Shown in pieces: positions 20,865-32,017 of a stretch of DNA of 64,000 nucleotides; the first letter of the stretch is position 1, and the number at the start of each line of letters is the position of its first letter. The translations under genes were made by a program, and so were the position numbers. The stretch is from Prunus persica (taxonomy: Eukaryota > Streptophyta > Magnoliopsida > Rosales > Rosaceae), in contig NC_034011.1 in the NCBI RefSeq assembly GCF_000346465.2, positions 25,479,941 through 25,543,940 of the forward strand. The letters are read 5' to 3'. The notes beneath the pieces are model-generated. The model saw nothing but the letters and a program-made list of their open reading frames with translations. It did not search any database and had not been told where the DNA came from.

Positions 20865-21080
20865 AAAAGAACAAAATTCGTCAGGAAAAGTCACAATTTG
20901 TTAGAAGAACAAAATTCGTTGGAAAAGGGCACGCTTTGTCGGCAAAGAAATATCTGGTTGGGGCATATCAAAATTTGTGGGGAAATAATTGTCAAGAAGA
21001 ACAAAATACGTCGAGAAAGATCAATCTTTGTCGGCAATGAACAAAATTCGCCGAGACAGGTCAAAATTTGTCGGGAAAGC
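20865..21080. repeat. Degenerate minisatellite with acaaaattcg motif
   Basis: The words gaacaaaattcg(t/c)c and caaaatttgtcgg alternate about every 36-40 bases (near 20868, 20906, 20998, 21040 and others) with drift. It is non-coding; the ORFs across it only reflect the repeat. Confidence 0.5.
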
Positions 21081-21109
21081 CAGATAACTGCTTGTTTTAA
21101 AGATAAAGC

Positions 21110-21545
21110 TTATATGCCTGTAAAACAGATGTATGACCAAGCAGATCTAGACTAAAGCCAACAAGTGAAGGTTTCAAAATTAATTTTAAAAATATTTTTA
21201 TTGGGAGTACTCCTCCATCCATAAGATATAGCAATTTCTTTTTTTCCATTTTTAAAAGAAATATTATTTTGATGCCAATCTTGTAAAAGCAAATTTCTGA
21301 TATGAGAAAAAGCTTCACTAATATGAGGTGTTCTATTCTGAAAAAGTAAACGATTTCGTTGCTCCAAATTTTCCAGTAAATAGTACAAAATTTGGCAAAA
21401 AATAATGAAAGAGAGACATTATTCCATTTAGAAAGGATCCACTCTATAATATCAACATTATTAGGTTGTGGGGAGACACCAAAATTTAACAAGATTGGAC
21501 CAAATCTGATTGGAGTATGAAAAAAAGGACAAAGATTTGAAATAT
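21110..21545 (-). pseudogene. LINE-type retrotransposon relic (RNase H region)
   Basis: Minus-strand translation reads CPFFHTPIRFGP, then WILSKWNNVSLSLFFAKFC, then WKIWSNRNRLLFQNR after a frameshift, then WRSTPNKNIFKINFETF. The order of a W.IW..RN.(L/V)F block followed by W..P....FKIN(F/D) is typical of the end of plant L1-type LINEs, where reverse transcriptase leads into RNase H. Frameshifts and loss of upstream sequence show it is dead. Confidence 0.5.
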
Positions 21546-22374
21546 TAGTAAAATGATCAAGTTTCTCACGAGTAACGAGTATGTATGAAGACGTTTTTGT
21601 ATATAAAATAAATAAATAAAAGCCAAGTGAATAATTTAATTTTAGGGGGTAATTTTAATTTCCAAATTTTAGCTAATTATGAATCTATATTGGTCTTGCA
21701 ATAATTTAATTGTAAACGTGTAGCAAAGTTAATAGAAAATTTTCCAGAAATAAAATACGCACATTTTTTTTTATGAGCAAAAGTTTAGGGGGAGATTGGC
21801 TACTCTCACCACCATCTTCAGGGCAAACCTACAACCTCGAGTCGGAAGGACTTACGCGTGTCATTCAACTGCTATTTACCATTGGTATTGATTTATGTCG
21901 GAAATTATATATCGCGCACCAATAAGGGCTGCTAGTAGCTGAACTCGAACACTGATGGGGCTACACACAGTGCAGCAGGGGCCTTATCAACTGAACCAAC
22001 CCTGGTTGGCAAATAAAATACGTACTTCAATGCTCTTTGGGACATGAGTTTAAGTTGGGTTCATGACCTGAAATTCCAGAGCAAAAGAAGCAAATTTTAG
22101 TCCTAATTTATTGACCCAAGAGAGTAACAATCCCATGACGATGACACATATAAGACCAGATTTACATCGACTCACTTTTTTCTCCGTACGAATTGTTCAT
22201 GACATGTCGAAATTGAAGTGTCTGTAATCAAATTTATAGTGAAGCAAAAAAGTTTCAGACACGAAATATTTATACTTTAAACTGTCGAAATTCGTATTAC
22301 AGGTACTTCCGAGCACACTCCAGGTGCAGGTGAGGTACCTTATTTAAATTTGATAATAATAATAATAATTATTA
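21546..22374. other. Intergenic and MMP 3' flank
   Basis: No gene. Positions about 21780-22010 hold a dispersed repeat with ctcgaacactgatggggc-type text. From about 22300 the MMP 3' module (ccaggtg...gaggtacctta) appears, with AAATAAG in place of AATAAA on the minus strand. Confidence 0.4.
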
Positions 22375-23274
22375 TTATTTAATGTTGTATAAGTTTTTAA
22401 TTCCTTGAATATCGTCGGGCTTCAAATTCCGCTTGACCGTTGCAGTGTTGAGATAGGGGTACATAATAGCGTCTTCAACAAAGCTATGATTAAGCCCAAG
22501 AAGGTGCCCTATTTCATGCACAGCAACACTCTGCAAGTCCATGCCACCATTCACAGAACCCACAACCCACATCTCATCAGCGTCGTAGTGAAATCTCCCA
22601 TCTGTTGGCGAAAAAGCATGGGCGGTTATCCCACCTCGGCCATCAAACGGATACCCATCTCCATGATCGCGCCTCTGAAAACTGATCGTCAGATCTGGAG
22701 TCCCATATTCTTCGACCTGACTGAACGTAAACTGTGTGTTATTGGCCCATGTTTGAAAAGCACGTTTAACCGGATCTTTGGCCTGATTTGGGGTGCCCTG
22801 AAGAAAAGCATAGGTGAGGCGATACTTAGACGAAGGCCATTTTGGGTTTCCTGGGAAGAAAGCATATTGAGAAACTGTGAGCCCCTCGTGGTGCTGTATC
22901 TTTCTTGATATCATGGAGGTGGTACCATTGATGATATCTGGCACACCACAACGTGGTATCATCATGTTTGACACAGTTTTGGCATCCAACCTTCCGGTGG
23001 CCTCGAGGTTGTAATTGATTTGGTAAGTTTTGATGGCCGACTCCAATTGGTCGTCAAAATCATCATTCTGGGAATGGCCACTCAAGTAACCAAATTTTTC
23101 AAGGTGTTTTTTGACGTCTAGGATGCCTTGGACATTGTCACCCTTGCGACACCCCTTAACCTGGTTAAGATACTCAAATGATGATGCTGCATGGGAGAGC
23201 AGGGGGAGGAGAAGAAGGAGGAGCACGGTAGTGATTGTGAACAGAGAAAGAGTTGAAGCTTTTGATGGTGCCAT
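22375..23274 (-). CDS. Matrix metalloproteinase (M10A), intact, divergent copy
   Basis: A single exon of 299 residues, the shortest intact copy. It has a signal peptide (about 1-29, leucine-rich), a propeptide with GCRKGDNVQG and the switch PRCGVPD (Cys109), and a short hinge ISRKIQHHEG lacking the long His run and the KKR of its neighbours. The catalytic domain carries HGDGYPFDGRGG (Pro to Arg in the metal loop), HEIGHLLGLNH (His253, Glu254, His257, His263) and the Met-turn IMYP (Met271). It ends in NLYNIK with no anchor. It is closest in wording to the plus-strand pseudogene at 1232 (NGTTSMIS, YRLTYAFLQG, FQRR.HGDGYPFDG), so the two probably form one subfamily. Confidence 0.93.
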   Translation of the reverse strand: MAPSKASTLSLFTITTVLLLLLLPLLSHAASSFEYLNQVKGCRKGDNVQGILDVKKHLEKFGYLSGHSQNDDFDDQLESAIKTYQINYNLEATGRLDAKTVSNMMIPRCGVPDIINGTTSMISRKIQHHEGLTVSQYAFFPGNPKWPSSKYRLTYAFLQGTPNQAKDPVKRAFQTWANNTQFTFSQVEEYGTPDLTISFQRRDHGDGYPFDGRGGITAHAFSPTDGRFHYDADEMWVVGSVNGGMDLQSVAVHEIGHLLGLNHSFVEDAIMYPYLNTATVKRNLKPDDIQGIKNLYNIK

Positions 23275-23351
23275 TGATGCTAGCTAAGCTAGTAGTAAGA
23301 AATACTTTTGGTTTCGAATATGTTGTGGAAAAGCCTCATACTTTGGAGTGC

Positions 23352-23359
23352 TATTTATA
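23352..23359 (-). promoter_or_regulatory. TATA box of MMP gene 22375-23274
   Basis: Minus-strand TATAAATA, 78 bases before the ATG. Confidence 0.6.
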
Positions 23360-23479
23360 GCTCTCTAATGAGAAGACTTACAACTCTAACTTCCACATTG
23401 AGATTGAGAGTTAGGCCTTCCATAGTAAATGCATATGCATTACTTTGAGTCTAAACAACTACCCCCTATTAGTGAGGTG

Positions 23480-24135
23480 CTACAAACTCTCCCAAACCCT
23501 AACCTCTTCTTTCCCAAAAAAACCCTCTAAGAACCGTTTTTATTTTGAAGGGGGAGGAAGCCATTGTTCTTCCTCCCCTCTCCCCTCTTTTCTTTCTCCA
23601 TCTCTTCTTCCCTTATTTTTAGAGACAAAAGTTTTTCCCTATTTGTCTTCGTTTTGTTATGATTTTCTCCAATCATCATAGCCGGTTGCGTCTTGGCGTC
23701 GAATCTCCACCTGCATTTCGACGACGGATCTCCACTACCATCCTTTTGCGATTTCTTTATGTTCGGAATAAGTCATAGAGACTCTTTGAGTTCTCTGTGT
23801 AGTTTTCAGCTCTTATTTTATGAGAGTTTTTCACCTATCATTTGTGAGAGCTTTTCACCTCTCATTTGTGAGAGATTTATTTGCATTGTTATGACTTGAT
23901 TGCTTTATCTCTTTTTGATTATTTTGAGTTTGCAATCTTAGTTTGGATGCCTATGCCAGAGTTTCTTCAATCATACGTGATCATTAGTGGAGGCGCACCA
24001 GATTGTCTTAATTTTGATTTTAGATCGCTCCATTATTGTAATGGCCCTTTGTGGCTAGTTTGTATCTTTGTGAGTAGTGGCTTTTTTGCCTTAATTATGA
24101 ATACAATCTTAGAATTTCTCTACATTAAAAAAAAA
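23480..24135 (+). repeat. Possible retroposed non-coding copy ending in poly(A)
   Basis: Starts with cccaaaccctaacc and ends ctacattaaaaaaaaaaa (24122-24137). Internal repeats tgagag(t/c)ttttcacct lie at about 23820-23870. The 5'-leader-like start, lack of a long coding frame and 3' A-run suggest a retroposed transcript or SINE/LINE end. No convincing target duplication was found. Confidence 0.3.
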
Positions 24136-24268
24136 AAGTGATACACAATGTGATATATAAATGTAGAATGCTTGTGTTTATTATCCTATATAGAATGCTT
24201 GTGGTTATTATCTTTTATGATTTATGCTGACATTTATTTTATCAAATTTATATTTATACTTCTTTTTT

Positions 24269-25000
24269 AGTGAAATTTGCATAAATAACATCTGAACTTT
24301 TAGGCATGTGCGCTATTACCACATGAACTTTTAATTTTTACTTTTAATCACCAAAACTATGTAAAGTATTGCAATCCACCACCTATACGTCTAACTTTGT
24401 TAAAATTTCTGCGAAGTGTAAGGATATTTCCGTCAATTCACTATAGAAAATAATCATCCTTCTTGGAATCCAACCCGAATGCATCAAAAGAGCATATCTA
24501 CAAGCAATTTCAAATAATGCTGCAGTTCGACTATTGGGATCAACAACCCCATATGTCCATGCATCTCTCTGGTTGCCAAGCATGAGAAATTAATAAAATA
24601 TATACTGCCCAAAAAACATTGCAACCGTTAGGCTATTCTGATCCACACCCTAAAAAAATGCAGGCAAGAGTCAAGCAATTCTCGGGTTGCCAAACGGAGA
24701 GAATGATATTCTCACAACTAGTATAAGTCATGATTGTAAAGGTTTTTTACTGCAATTCACAAGGACCAAAACATAAATAAAAGATCACACATTCGATTCA
24801 AGGCTCTCTCTCTCCCCTCCATCCAGCAAGAGTCTCATATAATTAGGTTAGCTTTTTTTTTAAAAAAATAATTATTTTAATTATAATTAATTGACGAAAA
24901 TACTCTTATATTTAATGGAGTTAGACATAGGTGGTATATTGCAACACTTTACAAAGTTCAGATGATTAAAAGTTTAGGTGGCATTTATGCAAATTTTCCT
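24269..25000. mobile_element. Mutator-like TIR element, about 730 bp
   Basis: The left end agtgaaatttgcataaata and the right end (reverse complement aggaaaatttgcataaatg) begin long inverted repeats of more than 100 bases. These include aacttttaatcatc- and gcaat(c/a)(c/t)accacctat-type words on both sides. Flanks ttctttttt and ttcttatat could be a decayed 9-bp target duplication. No transposase is seen. The centre (24540-24830) is unassigned. Confidence 0.65.
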
Positions 25001-25719
25001 TTCTTATATATATAAGCGATGGTCTAAACTACAAGGAGAAATGGTTTATCACACACACTCTACCAAGATGTCATAGGGGTTTGAATCTAAGACAACTGGT
25101 CTGCAAGTCAAGGCCCTTTCTCACTAGACTAAACCCCGTTATAGCTATATTTATACTTTTTAATGGTAAAAGTTTTGCTTATAGACAAATAAATAAATTG
25201 TTAATAATTTTCTATTTCACTAATTTGTATGTCTACCAAATTTGATTAGTTATTAAGCCCTAGTAGTTAGCTCATCAATTGTGATGATACTTGAGAAATG
25301 GGTAGGATTATGATTGATCAAAGTTAGAATTATGGTACCAAGTTTACAACTTGTGGTCCTTGTCAATGCACAAAGTGAAAAACATGGTCCATTTTGTTAG
25401 ATACAAGCCTAACATTATCATTTTTGGTTTAAGTTTATCACAAAATGGTCATACCCCGTTTCATTTCGTTGTAACTCTTAAAACATTGCGTAGTAAAGTT
25501 TGTCTTATCATCCAATGGATTTCAATGGTCCATGTCCTTGTAAGTTGTAAACCCCTCTCTATTTCGGAATAAAATGCACCAATTTAGTGGAAATGTACTA
25601 GTAATTTAGTAAATAGACCATGTTTACAACTCTATAATCTCTTAGATGGTCCTTCAATTAAAATTTTCGTAACATCAAAAATTAATATTCATAAATTGAG
25701 ATTTTTATTTTATTTTATG
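25001..25719. other. Intergenic, no gene seen
   Basis: Contains a dispersed repeat near 25060-25140 (ggggtttgaatctaagacaa) that recurs at 44720-44790, and unassigned AT-rich DNA from 25310 to 25680. Confidence 0.35.
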
Positions 25720-26260
25720 CGTTGCATGGGAGAAGAGAGTGATTGGGAAGGGAGAAAGAATAGATTTTGAGGCGATTATGCCATACAGATCTAAAGTGGC
25801 TAAAAATGTGGACAGGATTTAGTTACATTAATAGTCAACCTGCAATCATTCTTATAGAAAACATGATATTTATCTAGCAAGTAATAACCAGGTTTTGGAT
25901 ATGTTGCAAAACAATAATATTTTCAGTGGTTTTTATTTTTATTTTTTATTTATAGGTTTGTAATGTAATAATATATAGATATATTGTTTTGCATGTCACA
26001 TGAATAATATTGTTGTGCTATCCCTATACAATCATGTTCCACAATGTGAAAAAGTTGTCACACTTGACGAAACATAATTAGTTGAAATAGTAAAATAATA
26101 TTATTCCCGTGATATATAAGTTTTTCTCCAACGGTGGGGATATAGTGACATAAACATCCCAATTTCCAATTCCATATTGGTTTTGAGCAGGTTCTTCTTA
26201 GTGTAATATCATGACTTTAACTATTGCTAGCTCTGGAGGTTTGAAACGATGGCCAAAAAG
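25720..26260 (-). pseudogene. Relic of an MMP 5' end and promoter
   Basis: gttgcatgggagaagagag (25728 on) matches the signal-peptide coding region of MMP copies (gttgcatgggagaggagag at 12686). Farther right, ggttttggatatgttgcaa, then ccaacggtggggatat and atattggttttgagc, then atatcatgacttta, follow the order of the conserved MMP 5' flank. No propeptide or catalytic sequence is present to the left, so only the upstream part of a unit survives. Confidence 0.6.
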
Positions 26261-27078
26261 AAGGACAAACAAAATTTTCAAGAGTGACTCTCTCTAAATC
26301 GTTTCAGCCTTTTGGTTGGTTTATATCATTGAGTCATGTTGCTATTTAGATGGCTCCCTTTATAGTATGTGTCTTTTGTACTTTTTTTCTATTGATATAA
26401 TAAAATTATATTGTCTTTTAATCAAAAATATTTTATAAACTAACGACAGTACTTGACACGTCTAGTAAAAGACTAGACATCAATTTACTTTGGCGATATT
26501 ATAGTGATGTCTCTTTTTTGAAAGACTATAGTGCTTTAGTGGTTAATTTAATTCCATTTAAGGTCAAAGACTAAAGAATTCGTTCACATGTAGCTGTGAA
26601 TAATTCTATTATTCAGTTTCTTGTCTCAAGTCCATCTTGGTAGACAATACTTCCAATAAGCTTGAGCAAAGTAATAAATTATCAATATTCTTAAACTTGG
26701 ATTAAGTTATTTGAACCTCAAATTTTGAATTCGGATTCCTCATAGAACCCTAAGAGAGAAAAGTTTCATATTGCTTTTCCAGATTGAGTTGACCCCTAGA
26801 GAGAGAGGACATGGTTTATAAGACAATCGCCACTGCTTTAAAAGTAATGATATGTTCTATGATTGCAATGGAGACAAACTTGTATTCCAAAGAAATTTCA
26901 GAGAATAGTAAATAATTCAAACTTGTATTTAAGAAATTTCAGATACAACTTTTAGTACACTTGTAAGTGAGGTACTTTAATTGAAAACAAAAAACAAAAG
27001 GGAATAATGAAAGGTTCGTGACTTTGGGTGAACTTAAAAATGAAGTGAGGTTTAAGACAAGAGATGATCAACCGATGA
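26261..27078. other. Intergenic and MMP 3' flank
   Basis: No gene. From about 26780 the sequence is the 3' flank of the following MMP copy and is duplicated at 16940-17262. Confidence 0.5.
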
Positions 27079-28000
27079 TCAAGCGTTGTATAAAGCTTTA
27101 ATTCCTTGAATATCATCCCCATGCAAGCTCTGCTGGGTCACTCCAGGGCTTATAGTCGGGTACATAATAGCTCCCTGAACAGAGCTGTGCCCAAGCCCAA
27201 GAAGGTGCCCTATTTCATGCAAAGCCACAGTCTCCAAGTCATAAGCACCACTCACGGCGCCCACAGAAAACCGCTCATCAGCGTCGTAGTGAAATCTCCC
27301 GTTCGTTGGCGCAAATGCATGGGCTATGGTCCCTCCTGGCCCGTCAAAGGGAGCTCCGTCTCCATGATTACCCCTGTGAAAACTCACCGTCAGATCGGGG
27401 TTCTGATTGCTCTGGCTGAAGGTGAAGTGTGTGTTGGCTGTGTTTGAAAAGCACGCGCAACTGGTCCCGTGGCTTCAGCTGGGGTGTCTTGAAGAAAAGC
27501 ATAGGTGAGGTGATACTTAGAGGCCGGCCATTTTGGGTTTCCCCGGAAGAAAGTATAATGAGCAACTGTGTGTCCTCCGTGATGATGGTGGTGAGGGTGC
27601 CTTTGTTTGCCTGATCGCATGGAGGAGGTACCATTGATGATATCTGCGACACCGCAACGTGGCATCATCATATTGGATACGGTTTTGGCATCCAATGCTC
27701 CAGTGGCTTTGAGGTGGTAATTGATTTGGTAAGTTTTGATGGCTGACTCCAATTGGTCGTCAAAATCATCATCATTGAAGTGGCCATTATTGTTGCTGCT
27801 TAAGTAACCAAATTTTCCGAGGTATTTTTTGAGGTCTTGGATGCCTTGAACCTTGTCACCCTTGTGGCATCCCTTGAGATGCTCAAGGAACTCGAATGGA
27901 GAAGAGGTATTTTGTTGTTGTGGGTTTCTGATGAAGTTGCATGGGATGAGAGGAGAGAAAGGAGGATGAGGAGGAGAGAAAGAAAGGATTTTGATGCCAT
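27079..28000 (-). pseudogene. MMP pseudogene with two frameshifts
   Basis: The ATG at 28000 (MASKSFLSLLLILL) opens a signal peptide, but after THNNK one base is missing and the frame continues as IPLLHSSS. The correct propeptide and hinge frame (SSPFEFLEHLKGC, PRCGVADI, HPHHHHHGGHT) runs to FQTQPTHTS near 27440, where a small deletion that removed the Trp of the usual FQTWAANTH shifts it again. The catalytic end is open in a third frame, 27079-27387, with HGDGAPFDGPGG, HEIGHLLGLGHSS and IMYP. All active residues survive in separate frames, which points to recent inactivation. Confidence 0.88.
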
Positions 28001-28079
28001 TGATTGATGCTAGTCGTATAGCTAGAAAGGAAGTAGATTTTGAATCTGTGTTGCAATTCAAGCTTCACATTTGCAGTGT

Positions 28080-28087
28080 TATTTATA
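28080..28087 (-). promoter_or_regulatory. TATA box of MMP pseudogene 27079-28000
   Basis: Minus-strand TATAAATA, 80 bases before the ancestral ATG. It is intact although the gene is broken. Confidence 0.5.
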
Positions 28088-28610
28088 GGTGTGTATATAT
28101 AGATTAACGTTGGCGTTACGTTATATAATAACACTCAAATTTTCGTATTGGTTTTGAACCGGCCGGGTCTTCTTCCATGTATGGAGCGGCCGGGTCTTTT
28201 TCTGTTGGTCTTGAGGTTCCAGACGCCGGCCGGGAAGGGGAAGAAAAAATAAAAAAAGAGTGAGAAGAATAATGGCAAGAACACAAAAATAAAGAGACTA
28301 ATTATTTTTTCACCCAAAACACAAAAACATAAGAGATTAATTATTTTTTGATCGACTACCTGATCAACCCATGAAACAAGTCCTAATTCAATCTAAGCAT
28401 ATTCCAAGTTAAAGTCGACGTAAAGTAAAGTAGCTACAAATGCAAACACGCATCAAACATGCTTCTTTATAATCACTGGAAGACCCATGAATTTTTTAAT
28501 GAAGGTGCAATTTTTAAAGCCACAAGACTTGATCGATGATTAATTTTTTTATAAAGACTTGAAATTCTCTCCAAAAAAAAAGACTGGTGGGGACATAAAA
28601 AAGAAGATAT
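28088..28610. other. MMP 5' flank, no gene
   Basis: Contains ggccgggtct repeated at 28161 and 28190, and from 28267 the flank block aatggcaagaacacaaaa that is also found at the empty locus (17263 on). Confidence 0.5.
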
Positions 28611-28619
28611 GAATATAAT

Positions 28620-29444
28620 GAGTTCAATTTTCCTGTTGCCATCTCTCCTGTGCCCATCTGTTACCCATCTAATTTTTTGACATCTGTCCTTCCACTTAAC
28701 TCTAAGTTAACAGTGTTAAGTTTAATTAAATTAAAAAAATGAAAACCAATAATTGAATGGCCAACTTTTTTTATTTGTTGCTCCACTACCTCTTCATTCA
28801 TTTGCTCTTTTACTTTCTTCTCCTCATCATCGCTGAAGCATACCTTCAGCGACACAATCGCATAAACTGAGAATTTCTGATAGAATCAGACCAACCAAAT
28901 CCTTTCTTCCTTCCTAAGTCCTGTGAAATATGAATTCATTATATGTACTCTAAGTTAACAATGTTAACTTTTAATTAAATTTTGTAGGAAGGGAAAGAGC
29001 ATAAGAGAAATCAACTTCAATTGATGAAAAAAAAAAAAAAAAAAGACCCAGCAAGGTTTCTCAACTTCAAGCTCTGTTTCGCTTTCTCATAAATTTTGTA
29101 GGAAGGGAAAGAGCACAGGAGAAATCAAAATGTTTATGGAATGTTCATGAAGAAGCCAGATAAGGCAGAGGCTCTGAAGCAGATGCGAAGCCATGTTTGG
29201 GGCTTGGATAAGAAATAACTTCTGCTAAAAAATAATAATAATAATAACCAAAAAAAAACCCAACATCAAACTCCCACCCACACCTAATCCGTCAACAACC
29301 CCATCCTGACCGCACAGCCCCCACTCCTGCTCGCCGTCGGAAACTCTCTTTCTCCCGCTTGATTTTGGATCAAGATCTATATTCTTCCCTTGCTCTTCTT
29401 CTTTGAAGAGAGGGAGATCGAGAAGGAAGCAGAGAAATCAGGGG

Positions 29445-29488
<44 letters not shown>

Positions 29489-29784
29489 GACAGAGGTAGA
29501 GAAAAGGAGGCTTTGCCGGTGGTGAGAAGGAGAGGGGGTTGCTGCCGGCTGGATGGGTAGGCGCGAGTTTTGGTGGCCGACTGGTTTAGGGTTGCTGAGG
29601 ATTGGGGGTGGTGGGAGGGAGTTCGCCCTTGGGTCTTTTTTTTTCGTTCAATTATTAGTTTTCATTTTTTAATTTAATTAAACTTAACACTGTTAACTTA
29701 GAGTTTAAGTGAAAGGACAGATGTCAAAAAGTTAGATGGGTAACAGGTGGGCACAAGAGAAATAGTAACAGGAAAACTGAACTC
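28620..29784. mobile_element. Pack-MULE, 1165 bp, with perfect 9-bp target duplication
   Basis: The left end gagttcaattttcctgtt and right end aacaggaaaactgaactc are inverted copies. The inverted repeats extend about 150 bases (including gttaacagtgttaagtttaa and its partner near 29680). The flanks gaatataat at 28611-28619 and 29785-29793 are an exact 9-bp duplication, the hallmark of Mutator-like transposition. The interior holds a captured TOM6 fragment, a local duplication of ggaagggaaagagca (28987 and 29101), a (ga)n run at 29447-29482 and a GC-richer stretch at 29260-29640. No transposase is encoded. Confidence 0.9.
29130..29218 (+). pseudogene. TOM6: Captured TOM6-like gene fragment
   Basis: Frame 29141-29215 reads MFMKKPDKAEALKQMRSHV, close to the start of plant TOM6, a small subunit of the mitochondrial outer-membrane import pore. 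The first ATG (29130, atgttt) is out of register by one lost base in the codon before Gly. After SHV a short deletion changes the frame, and the usual FGAW can be read only in another frame (tttggggcttgg). The C-terminal membrane helix is absent. It is an exon fragment carried by the Pack-MULE with no complete product. The match is from memory of the family sequence. Confidence 0.72.
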
Positions 29785-29989
29785 GAATATAATGTTCTAT
29801 AAATACTTTTAAAATTTATTTAGCTAAGATGTTTTGTAAAGAGTTGGATGGAGTTCTCTCTTGACAAACAGAAAAAGACTTCTTGTGGTGGGGACGGAAA
29901 AGATCTCTCAAAAGATCATATATTTTTTTTTATAGTAGGAAGAGAGTTTTAGTTTCCTAACTTTCCTCTCTTCAGTGTACAATAAGGAC

Positions 29990-30337
29990 ATGAACTTCAT
30001 CTTCTCCGATGGACCTATCATTCTTCTGTGTTTCTTTCTTGGCTAGAACTTTCTCTGCCCTTTTTTTCTTGAAAAATAAGAAAAAATGCCAAGCAAAACC
30101 CTCTCCTCCAAAAACCCACTCACGCTTATCTTTTTCACCAATCAACCATCTTTCTCTTTGGTACCACTCCAGTTTTTTTTTTTTTTTTTGGTCTATAAGT
30201 ACTATAACCAGGTTTCAGATAAAAATCTCACTTTTTTGTTTTAAAAATAGGTCTATTAAACGGGTTTTTGTGACTTTGGACTTAAAATCTGTTTTGAGTT
30301 TATAAAATTGGATCCAAGTAGGATACCAAATGAGCCT
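29990..30337. repeat. Dispersed duplicate of 34275-34640
   Basis: ggacctatcattcttctgtg through ataaccaggttt and cctttaat-type ends recur at 34290 with few differences, including a T-run of about 17 bases. Its end resembles the end of the adjacent MITE, so this may be part of an older, longer element. Confidence 0.65.
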
Positions 30338-30340
30338 TTA

Positions 30341-30679
30341 GGGGGCATTTGGTATCATATTCAATTAGGGAACTCAAAAACTTTGATTTTTCTTAAAAAT
30401 AAGGGGTTCTTAAATCTATTTTTAAGATTCAAAGACTTGTTTGGAATGCAACTTGAAAACTTTCAAATCTTAAAATTTTGAGAACTAGTGGGTTAAATAT
30501 TAGAAAAAAAACTGAAAAAATGGATATTTTTTGTTTTTAATAATTGGGGTGTTTTTGAGTTGTTCTTGAGTTTGAGTTTTTAAAAATAGGGCTACCAAAC
30601 ATATTTTTTTTATTTTGGACTCAAATTTTGTTTTTGAGTTTAAAAAGTAGGATTCAAGTTGAATATACCAAACAGACCC
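30341..30679. mobile_element. Tourist-like (PIF/Harbinger) MITE, 339 bp
   Basis: Starts gggggcatttggtat and ends ataccaaacagaccc. These imperfect inverted ends are flanked by TTA on both sides (30338-30340 and 30680-30682), the 3-bp duplication typical of PIF/Harbinger elements. The interior is AT-rich and non-coding, with many ttgagtt / aactcaa words. Confidence 0.7.
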
Positions 30680-30682
30680 TTA

Positions 30683-31936
30683 TATCTTGTTTACTTTTGT
30701 TTTACAACTAAATTGTTCTTTTACTTTACCATCATCATCACGCAAGTTTGCTGACGTTACATAGATGACGAAGCATATGCATGCCTTGAACATCAACCGT
30801 GTGCAAATATCCCTTGGTGGTTTGGTTCTATTTCGTGCGCAGCCGCTGATTCCAACTCAGCTTGATTTGAACTCCCAACTGGAGGTGATGTGAAATCGTG
30901 ATCCACAAAATTTCCCTCCCCATATCATGAAGAAGCCAACTAACTAAGAGAGTCGACTGAGTATTATCTTTAGTTCGGAAAATATCTGCGCTAGGTATAT
31001 TTAACTAAACGAGTTCATGTAGGCTTGTTTAACTAAAGGGGTACCGGTTATATCTATTCGTCTATAGTAGTATTTTTTTTTCTTTCTAAATGTTGTTGAA
31101 AAAAGTCAAAAGTTTGAATCCCTTTCTTTCTCCGATGATTAAAAAGAGAAAACATGACCTAAATCCAAGTATATATGCGTTATAATTAGTACGTGAATGC
31201 AAGATTCACGAATCAAAACACGAAAACTTGTAAATGAATCAAAACGCAAAAGATACTTTGTAAGACACTAACTCACACCTCTAACATCATCAAGGTTTCA
31301 TGTTCTTTGATGCTTTAAATTGCAGTGTAGAATATCTAGTCCTCCCTAACCCTAATGATTCCTCACTTAAATTAATTGAAGAAGAATAAGCACACCGTAG
31401 AGTTTTATCTAGGCTTGTTTAACTAAACGAAAGTTAAATATCAAACCTGCTGCTTGTCTATAATATCTTCCAGACCGAACATCAATGACCTTAATATAAA
31501 ATTAATATCATCAATCTTCTTCCTAGCGCAACTCTTCTTCTTTGATCCGTTTTTCCTTCTGTTCCCTGATATTTGGACAAGAAGGTATAGCCAGGACAAA
31601 TTCCAGAGCTTAGGAAGAAAGCAAAACTAGTCCTAAAATGATGACCCCAATAAGTAACAGCCCTGAGAATGACACATTGAATATAAGCGCAGACATCAAT
31701 TTAATTGGACAGTTATGGTGATGTCTTTGTTTTAGAAAGAATCTTTGTATAATTACTTGTCATTTTGTTAGCCAAATTTTCTTAACAGAAAGAAACTTCA
31801 GACATGAAATGAACTTTATACTTTATTAAACTGATGAAATTAATATAAAAAACTACAAACAGGAGAACATCACGAGCTTTCAATACTAAATATCCAGCTT
31901 AAAATCTAAGTACGTACACCCAGCAGGTGATGTACC
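30683..31936. other. Intergenic, no gene seen
   Basis: No supported coding region. The right part (from about 31600) resembles MMP 3' flanks seen after other copies (for example gaaacttcagacatgaaatgaac, also at about 38395 and 41580). Confidence 0.45.
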
Positions 31937-31942
31937 TTTATT
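31937..31942 (-). terminator. Poly(A) signal AATAAA of MMP gene 32018-32947
   Basis: Minus-strand AATAAA followed by GGTACATCACCTGC, the family's 3' module with one change. Confidence 0.5.
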
Positions 31943-32017
31943 TGATACAGGGATAATAAGAAATACGAAAGCATGACTTTGGATGAACTACTAAACTTAT
32001 AATAATAACAACATTAA

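Noticed and set aside
23445..24141. Three short ORFs near 23.4-24.1 kb as a gene
   Set aside because: No shared domain or splice pattern. The A-run end suggests a retroposed non-coding copy instead.
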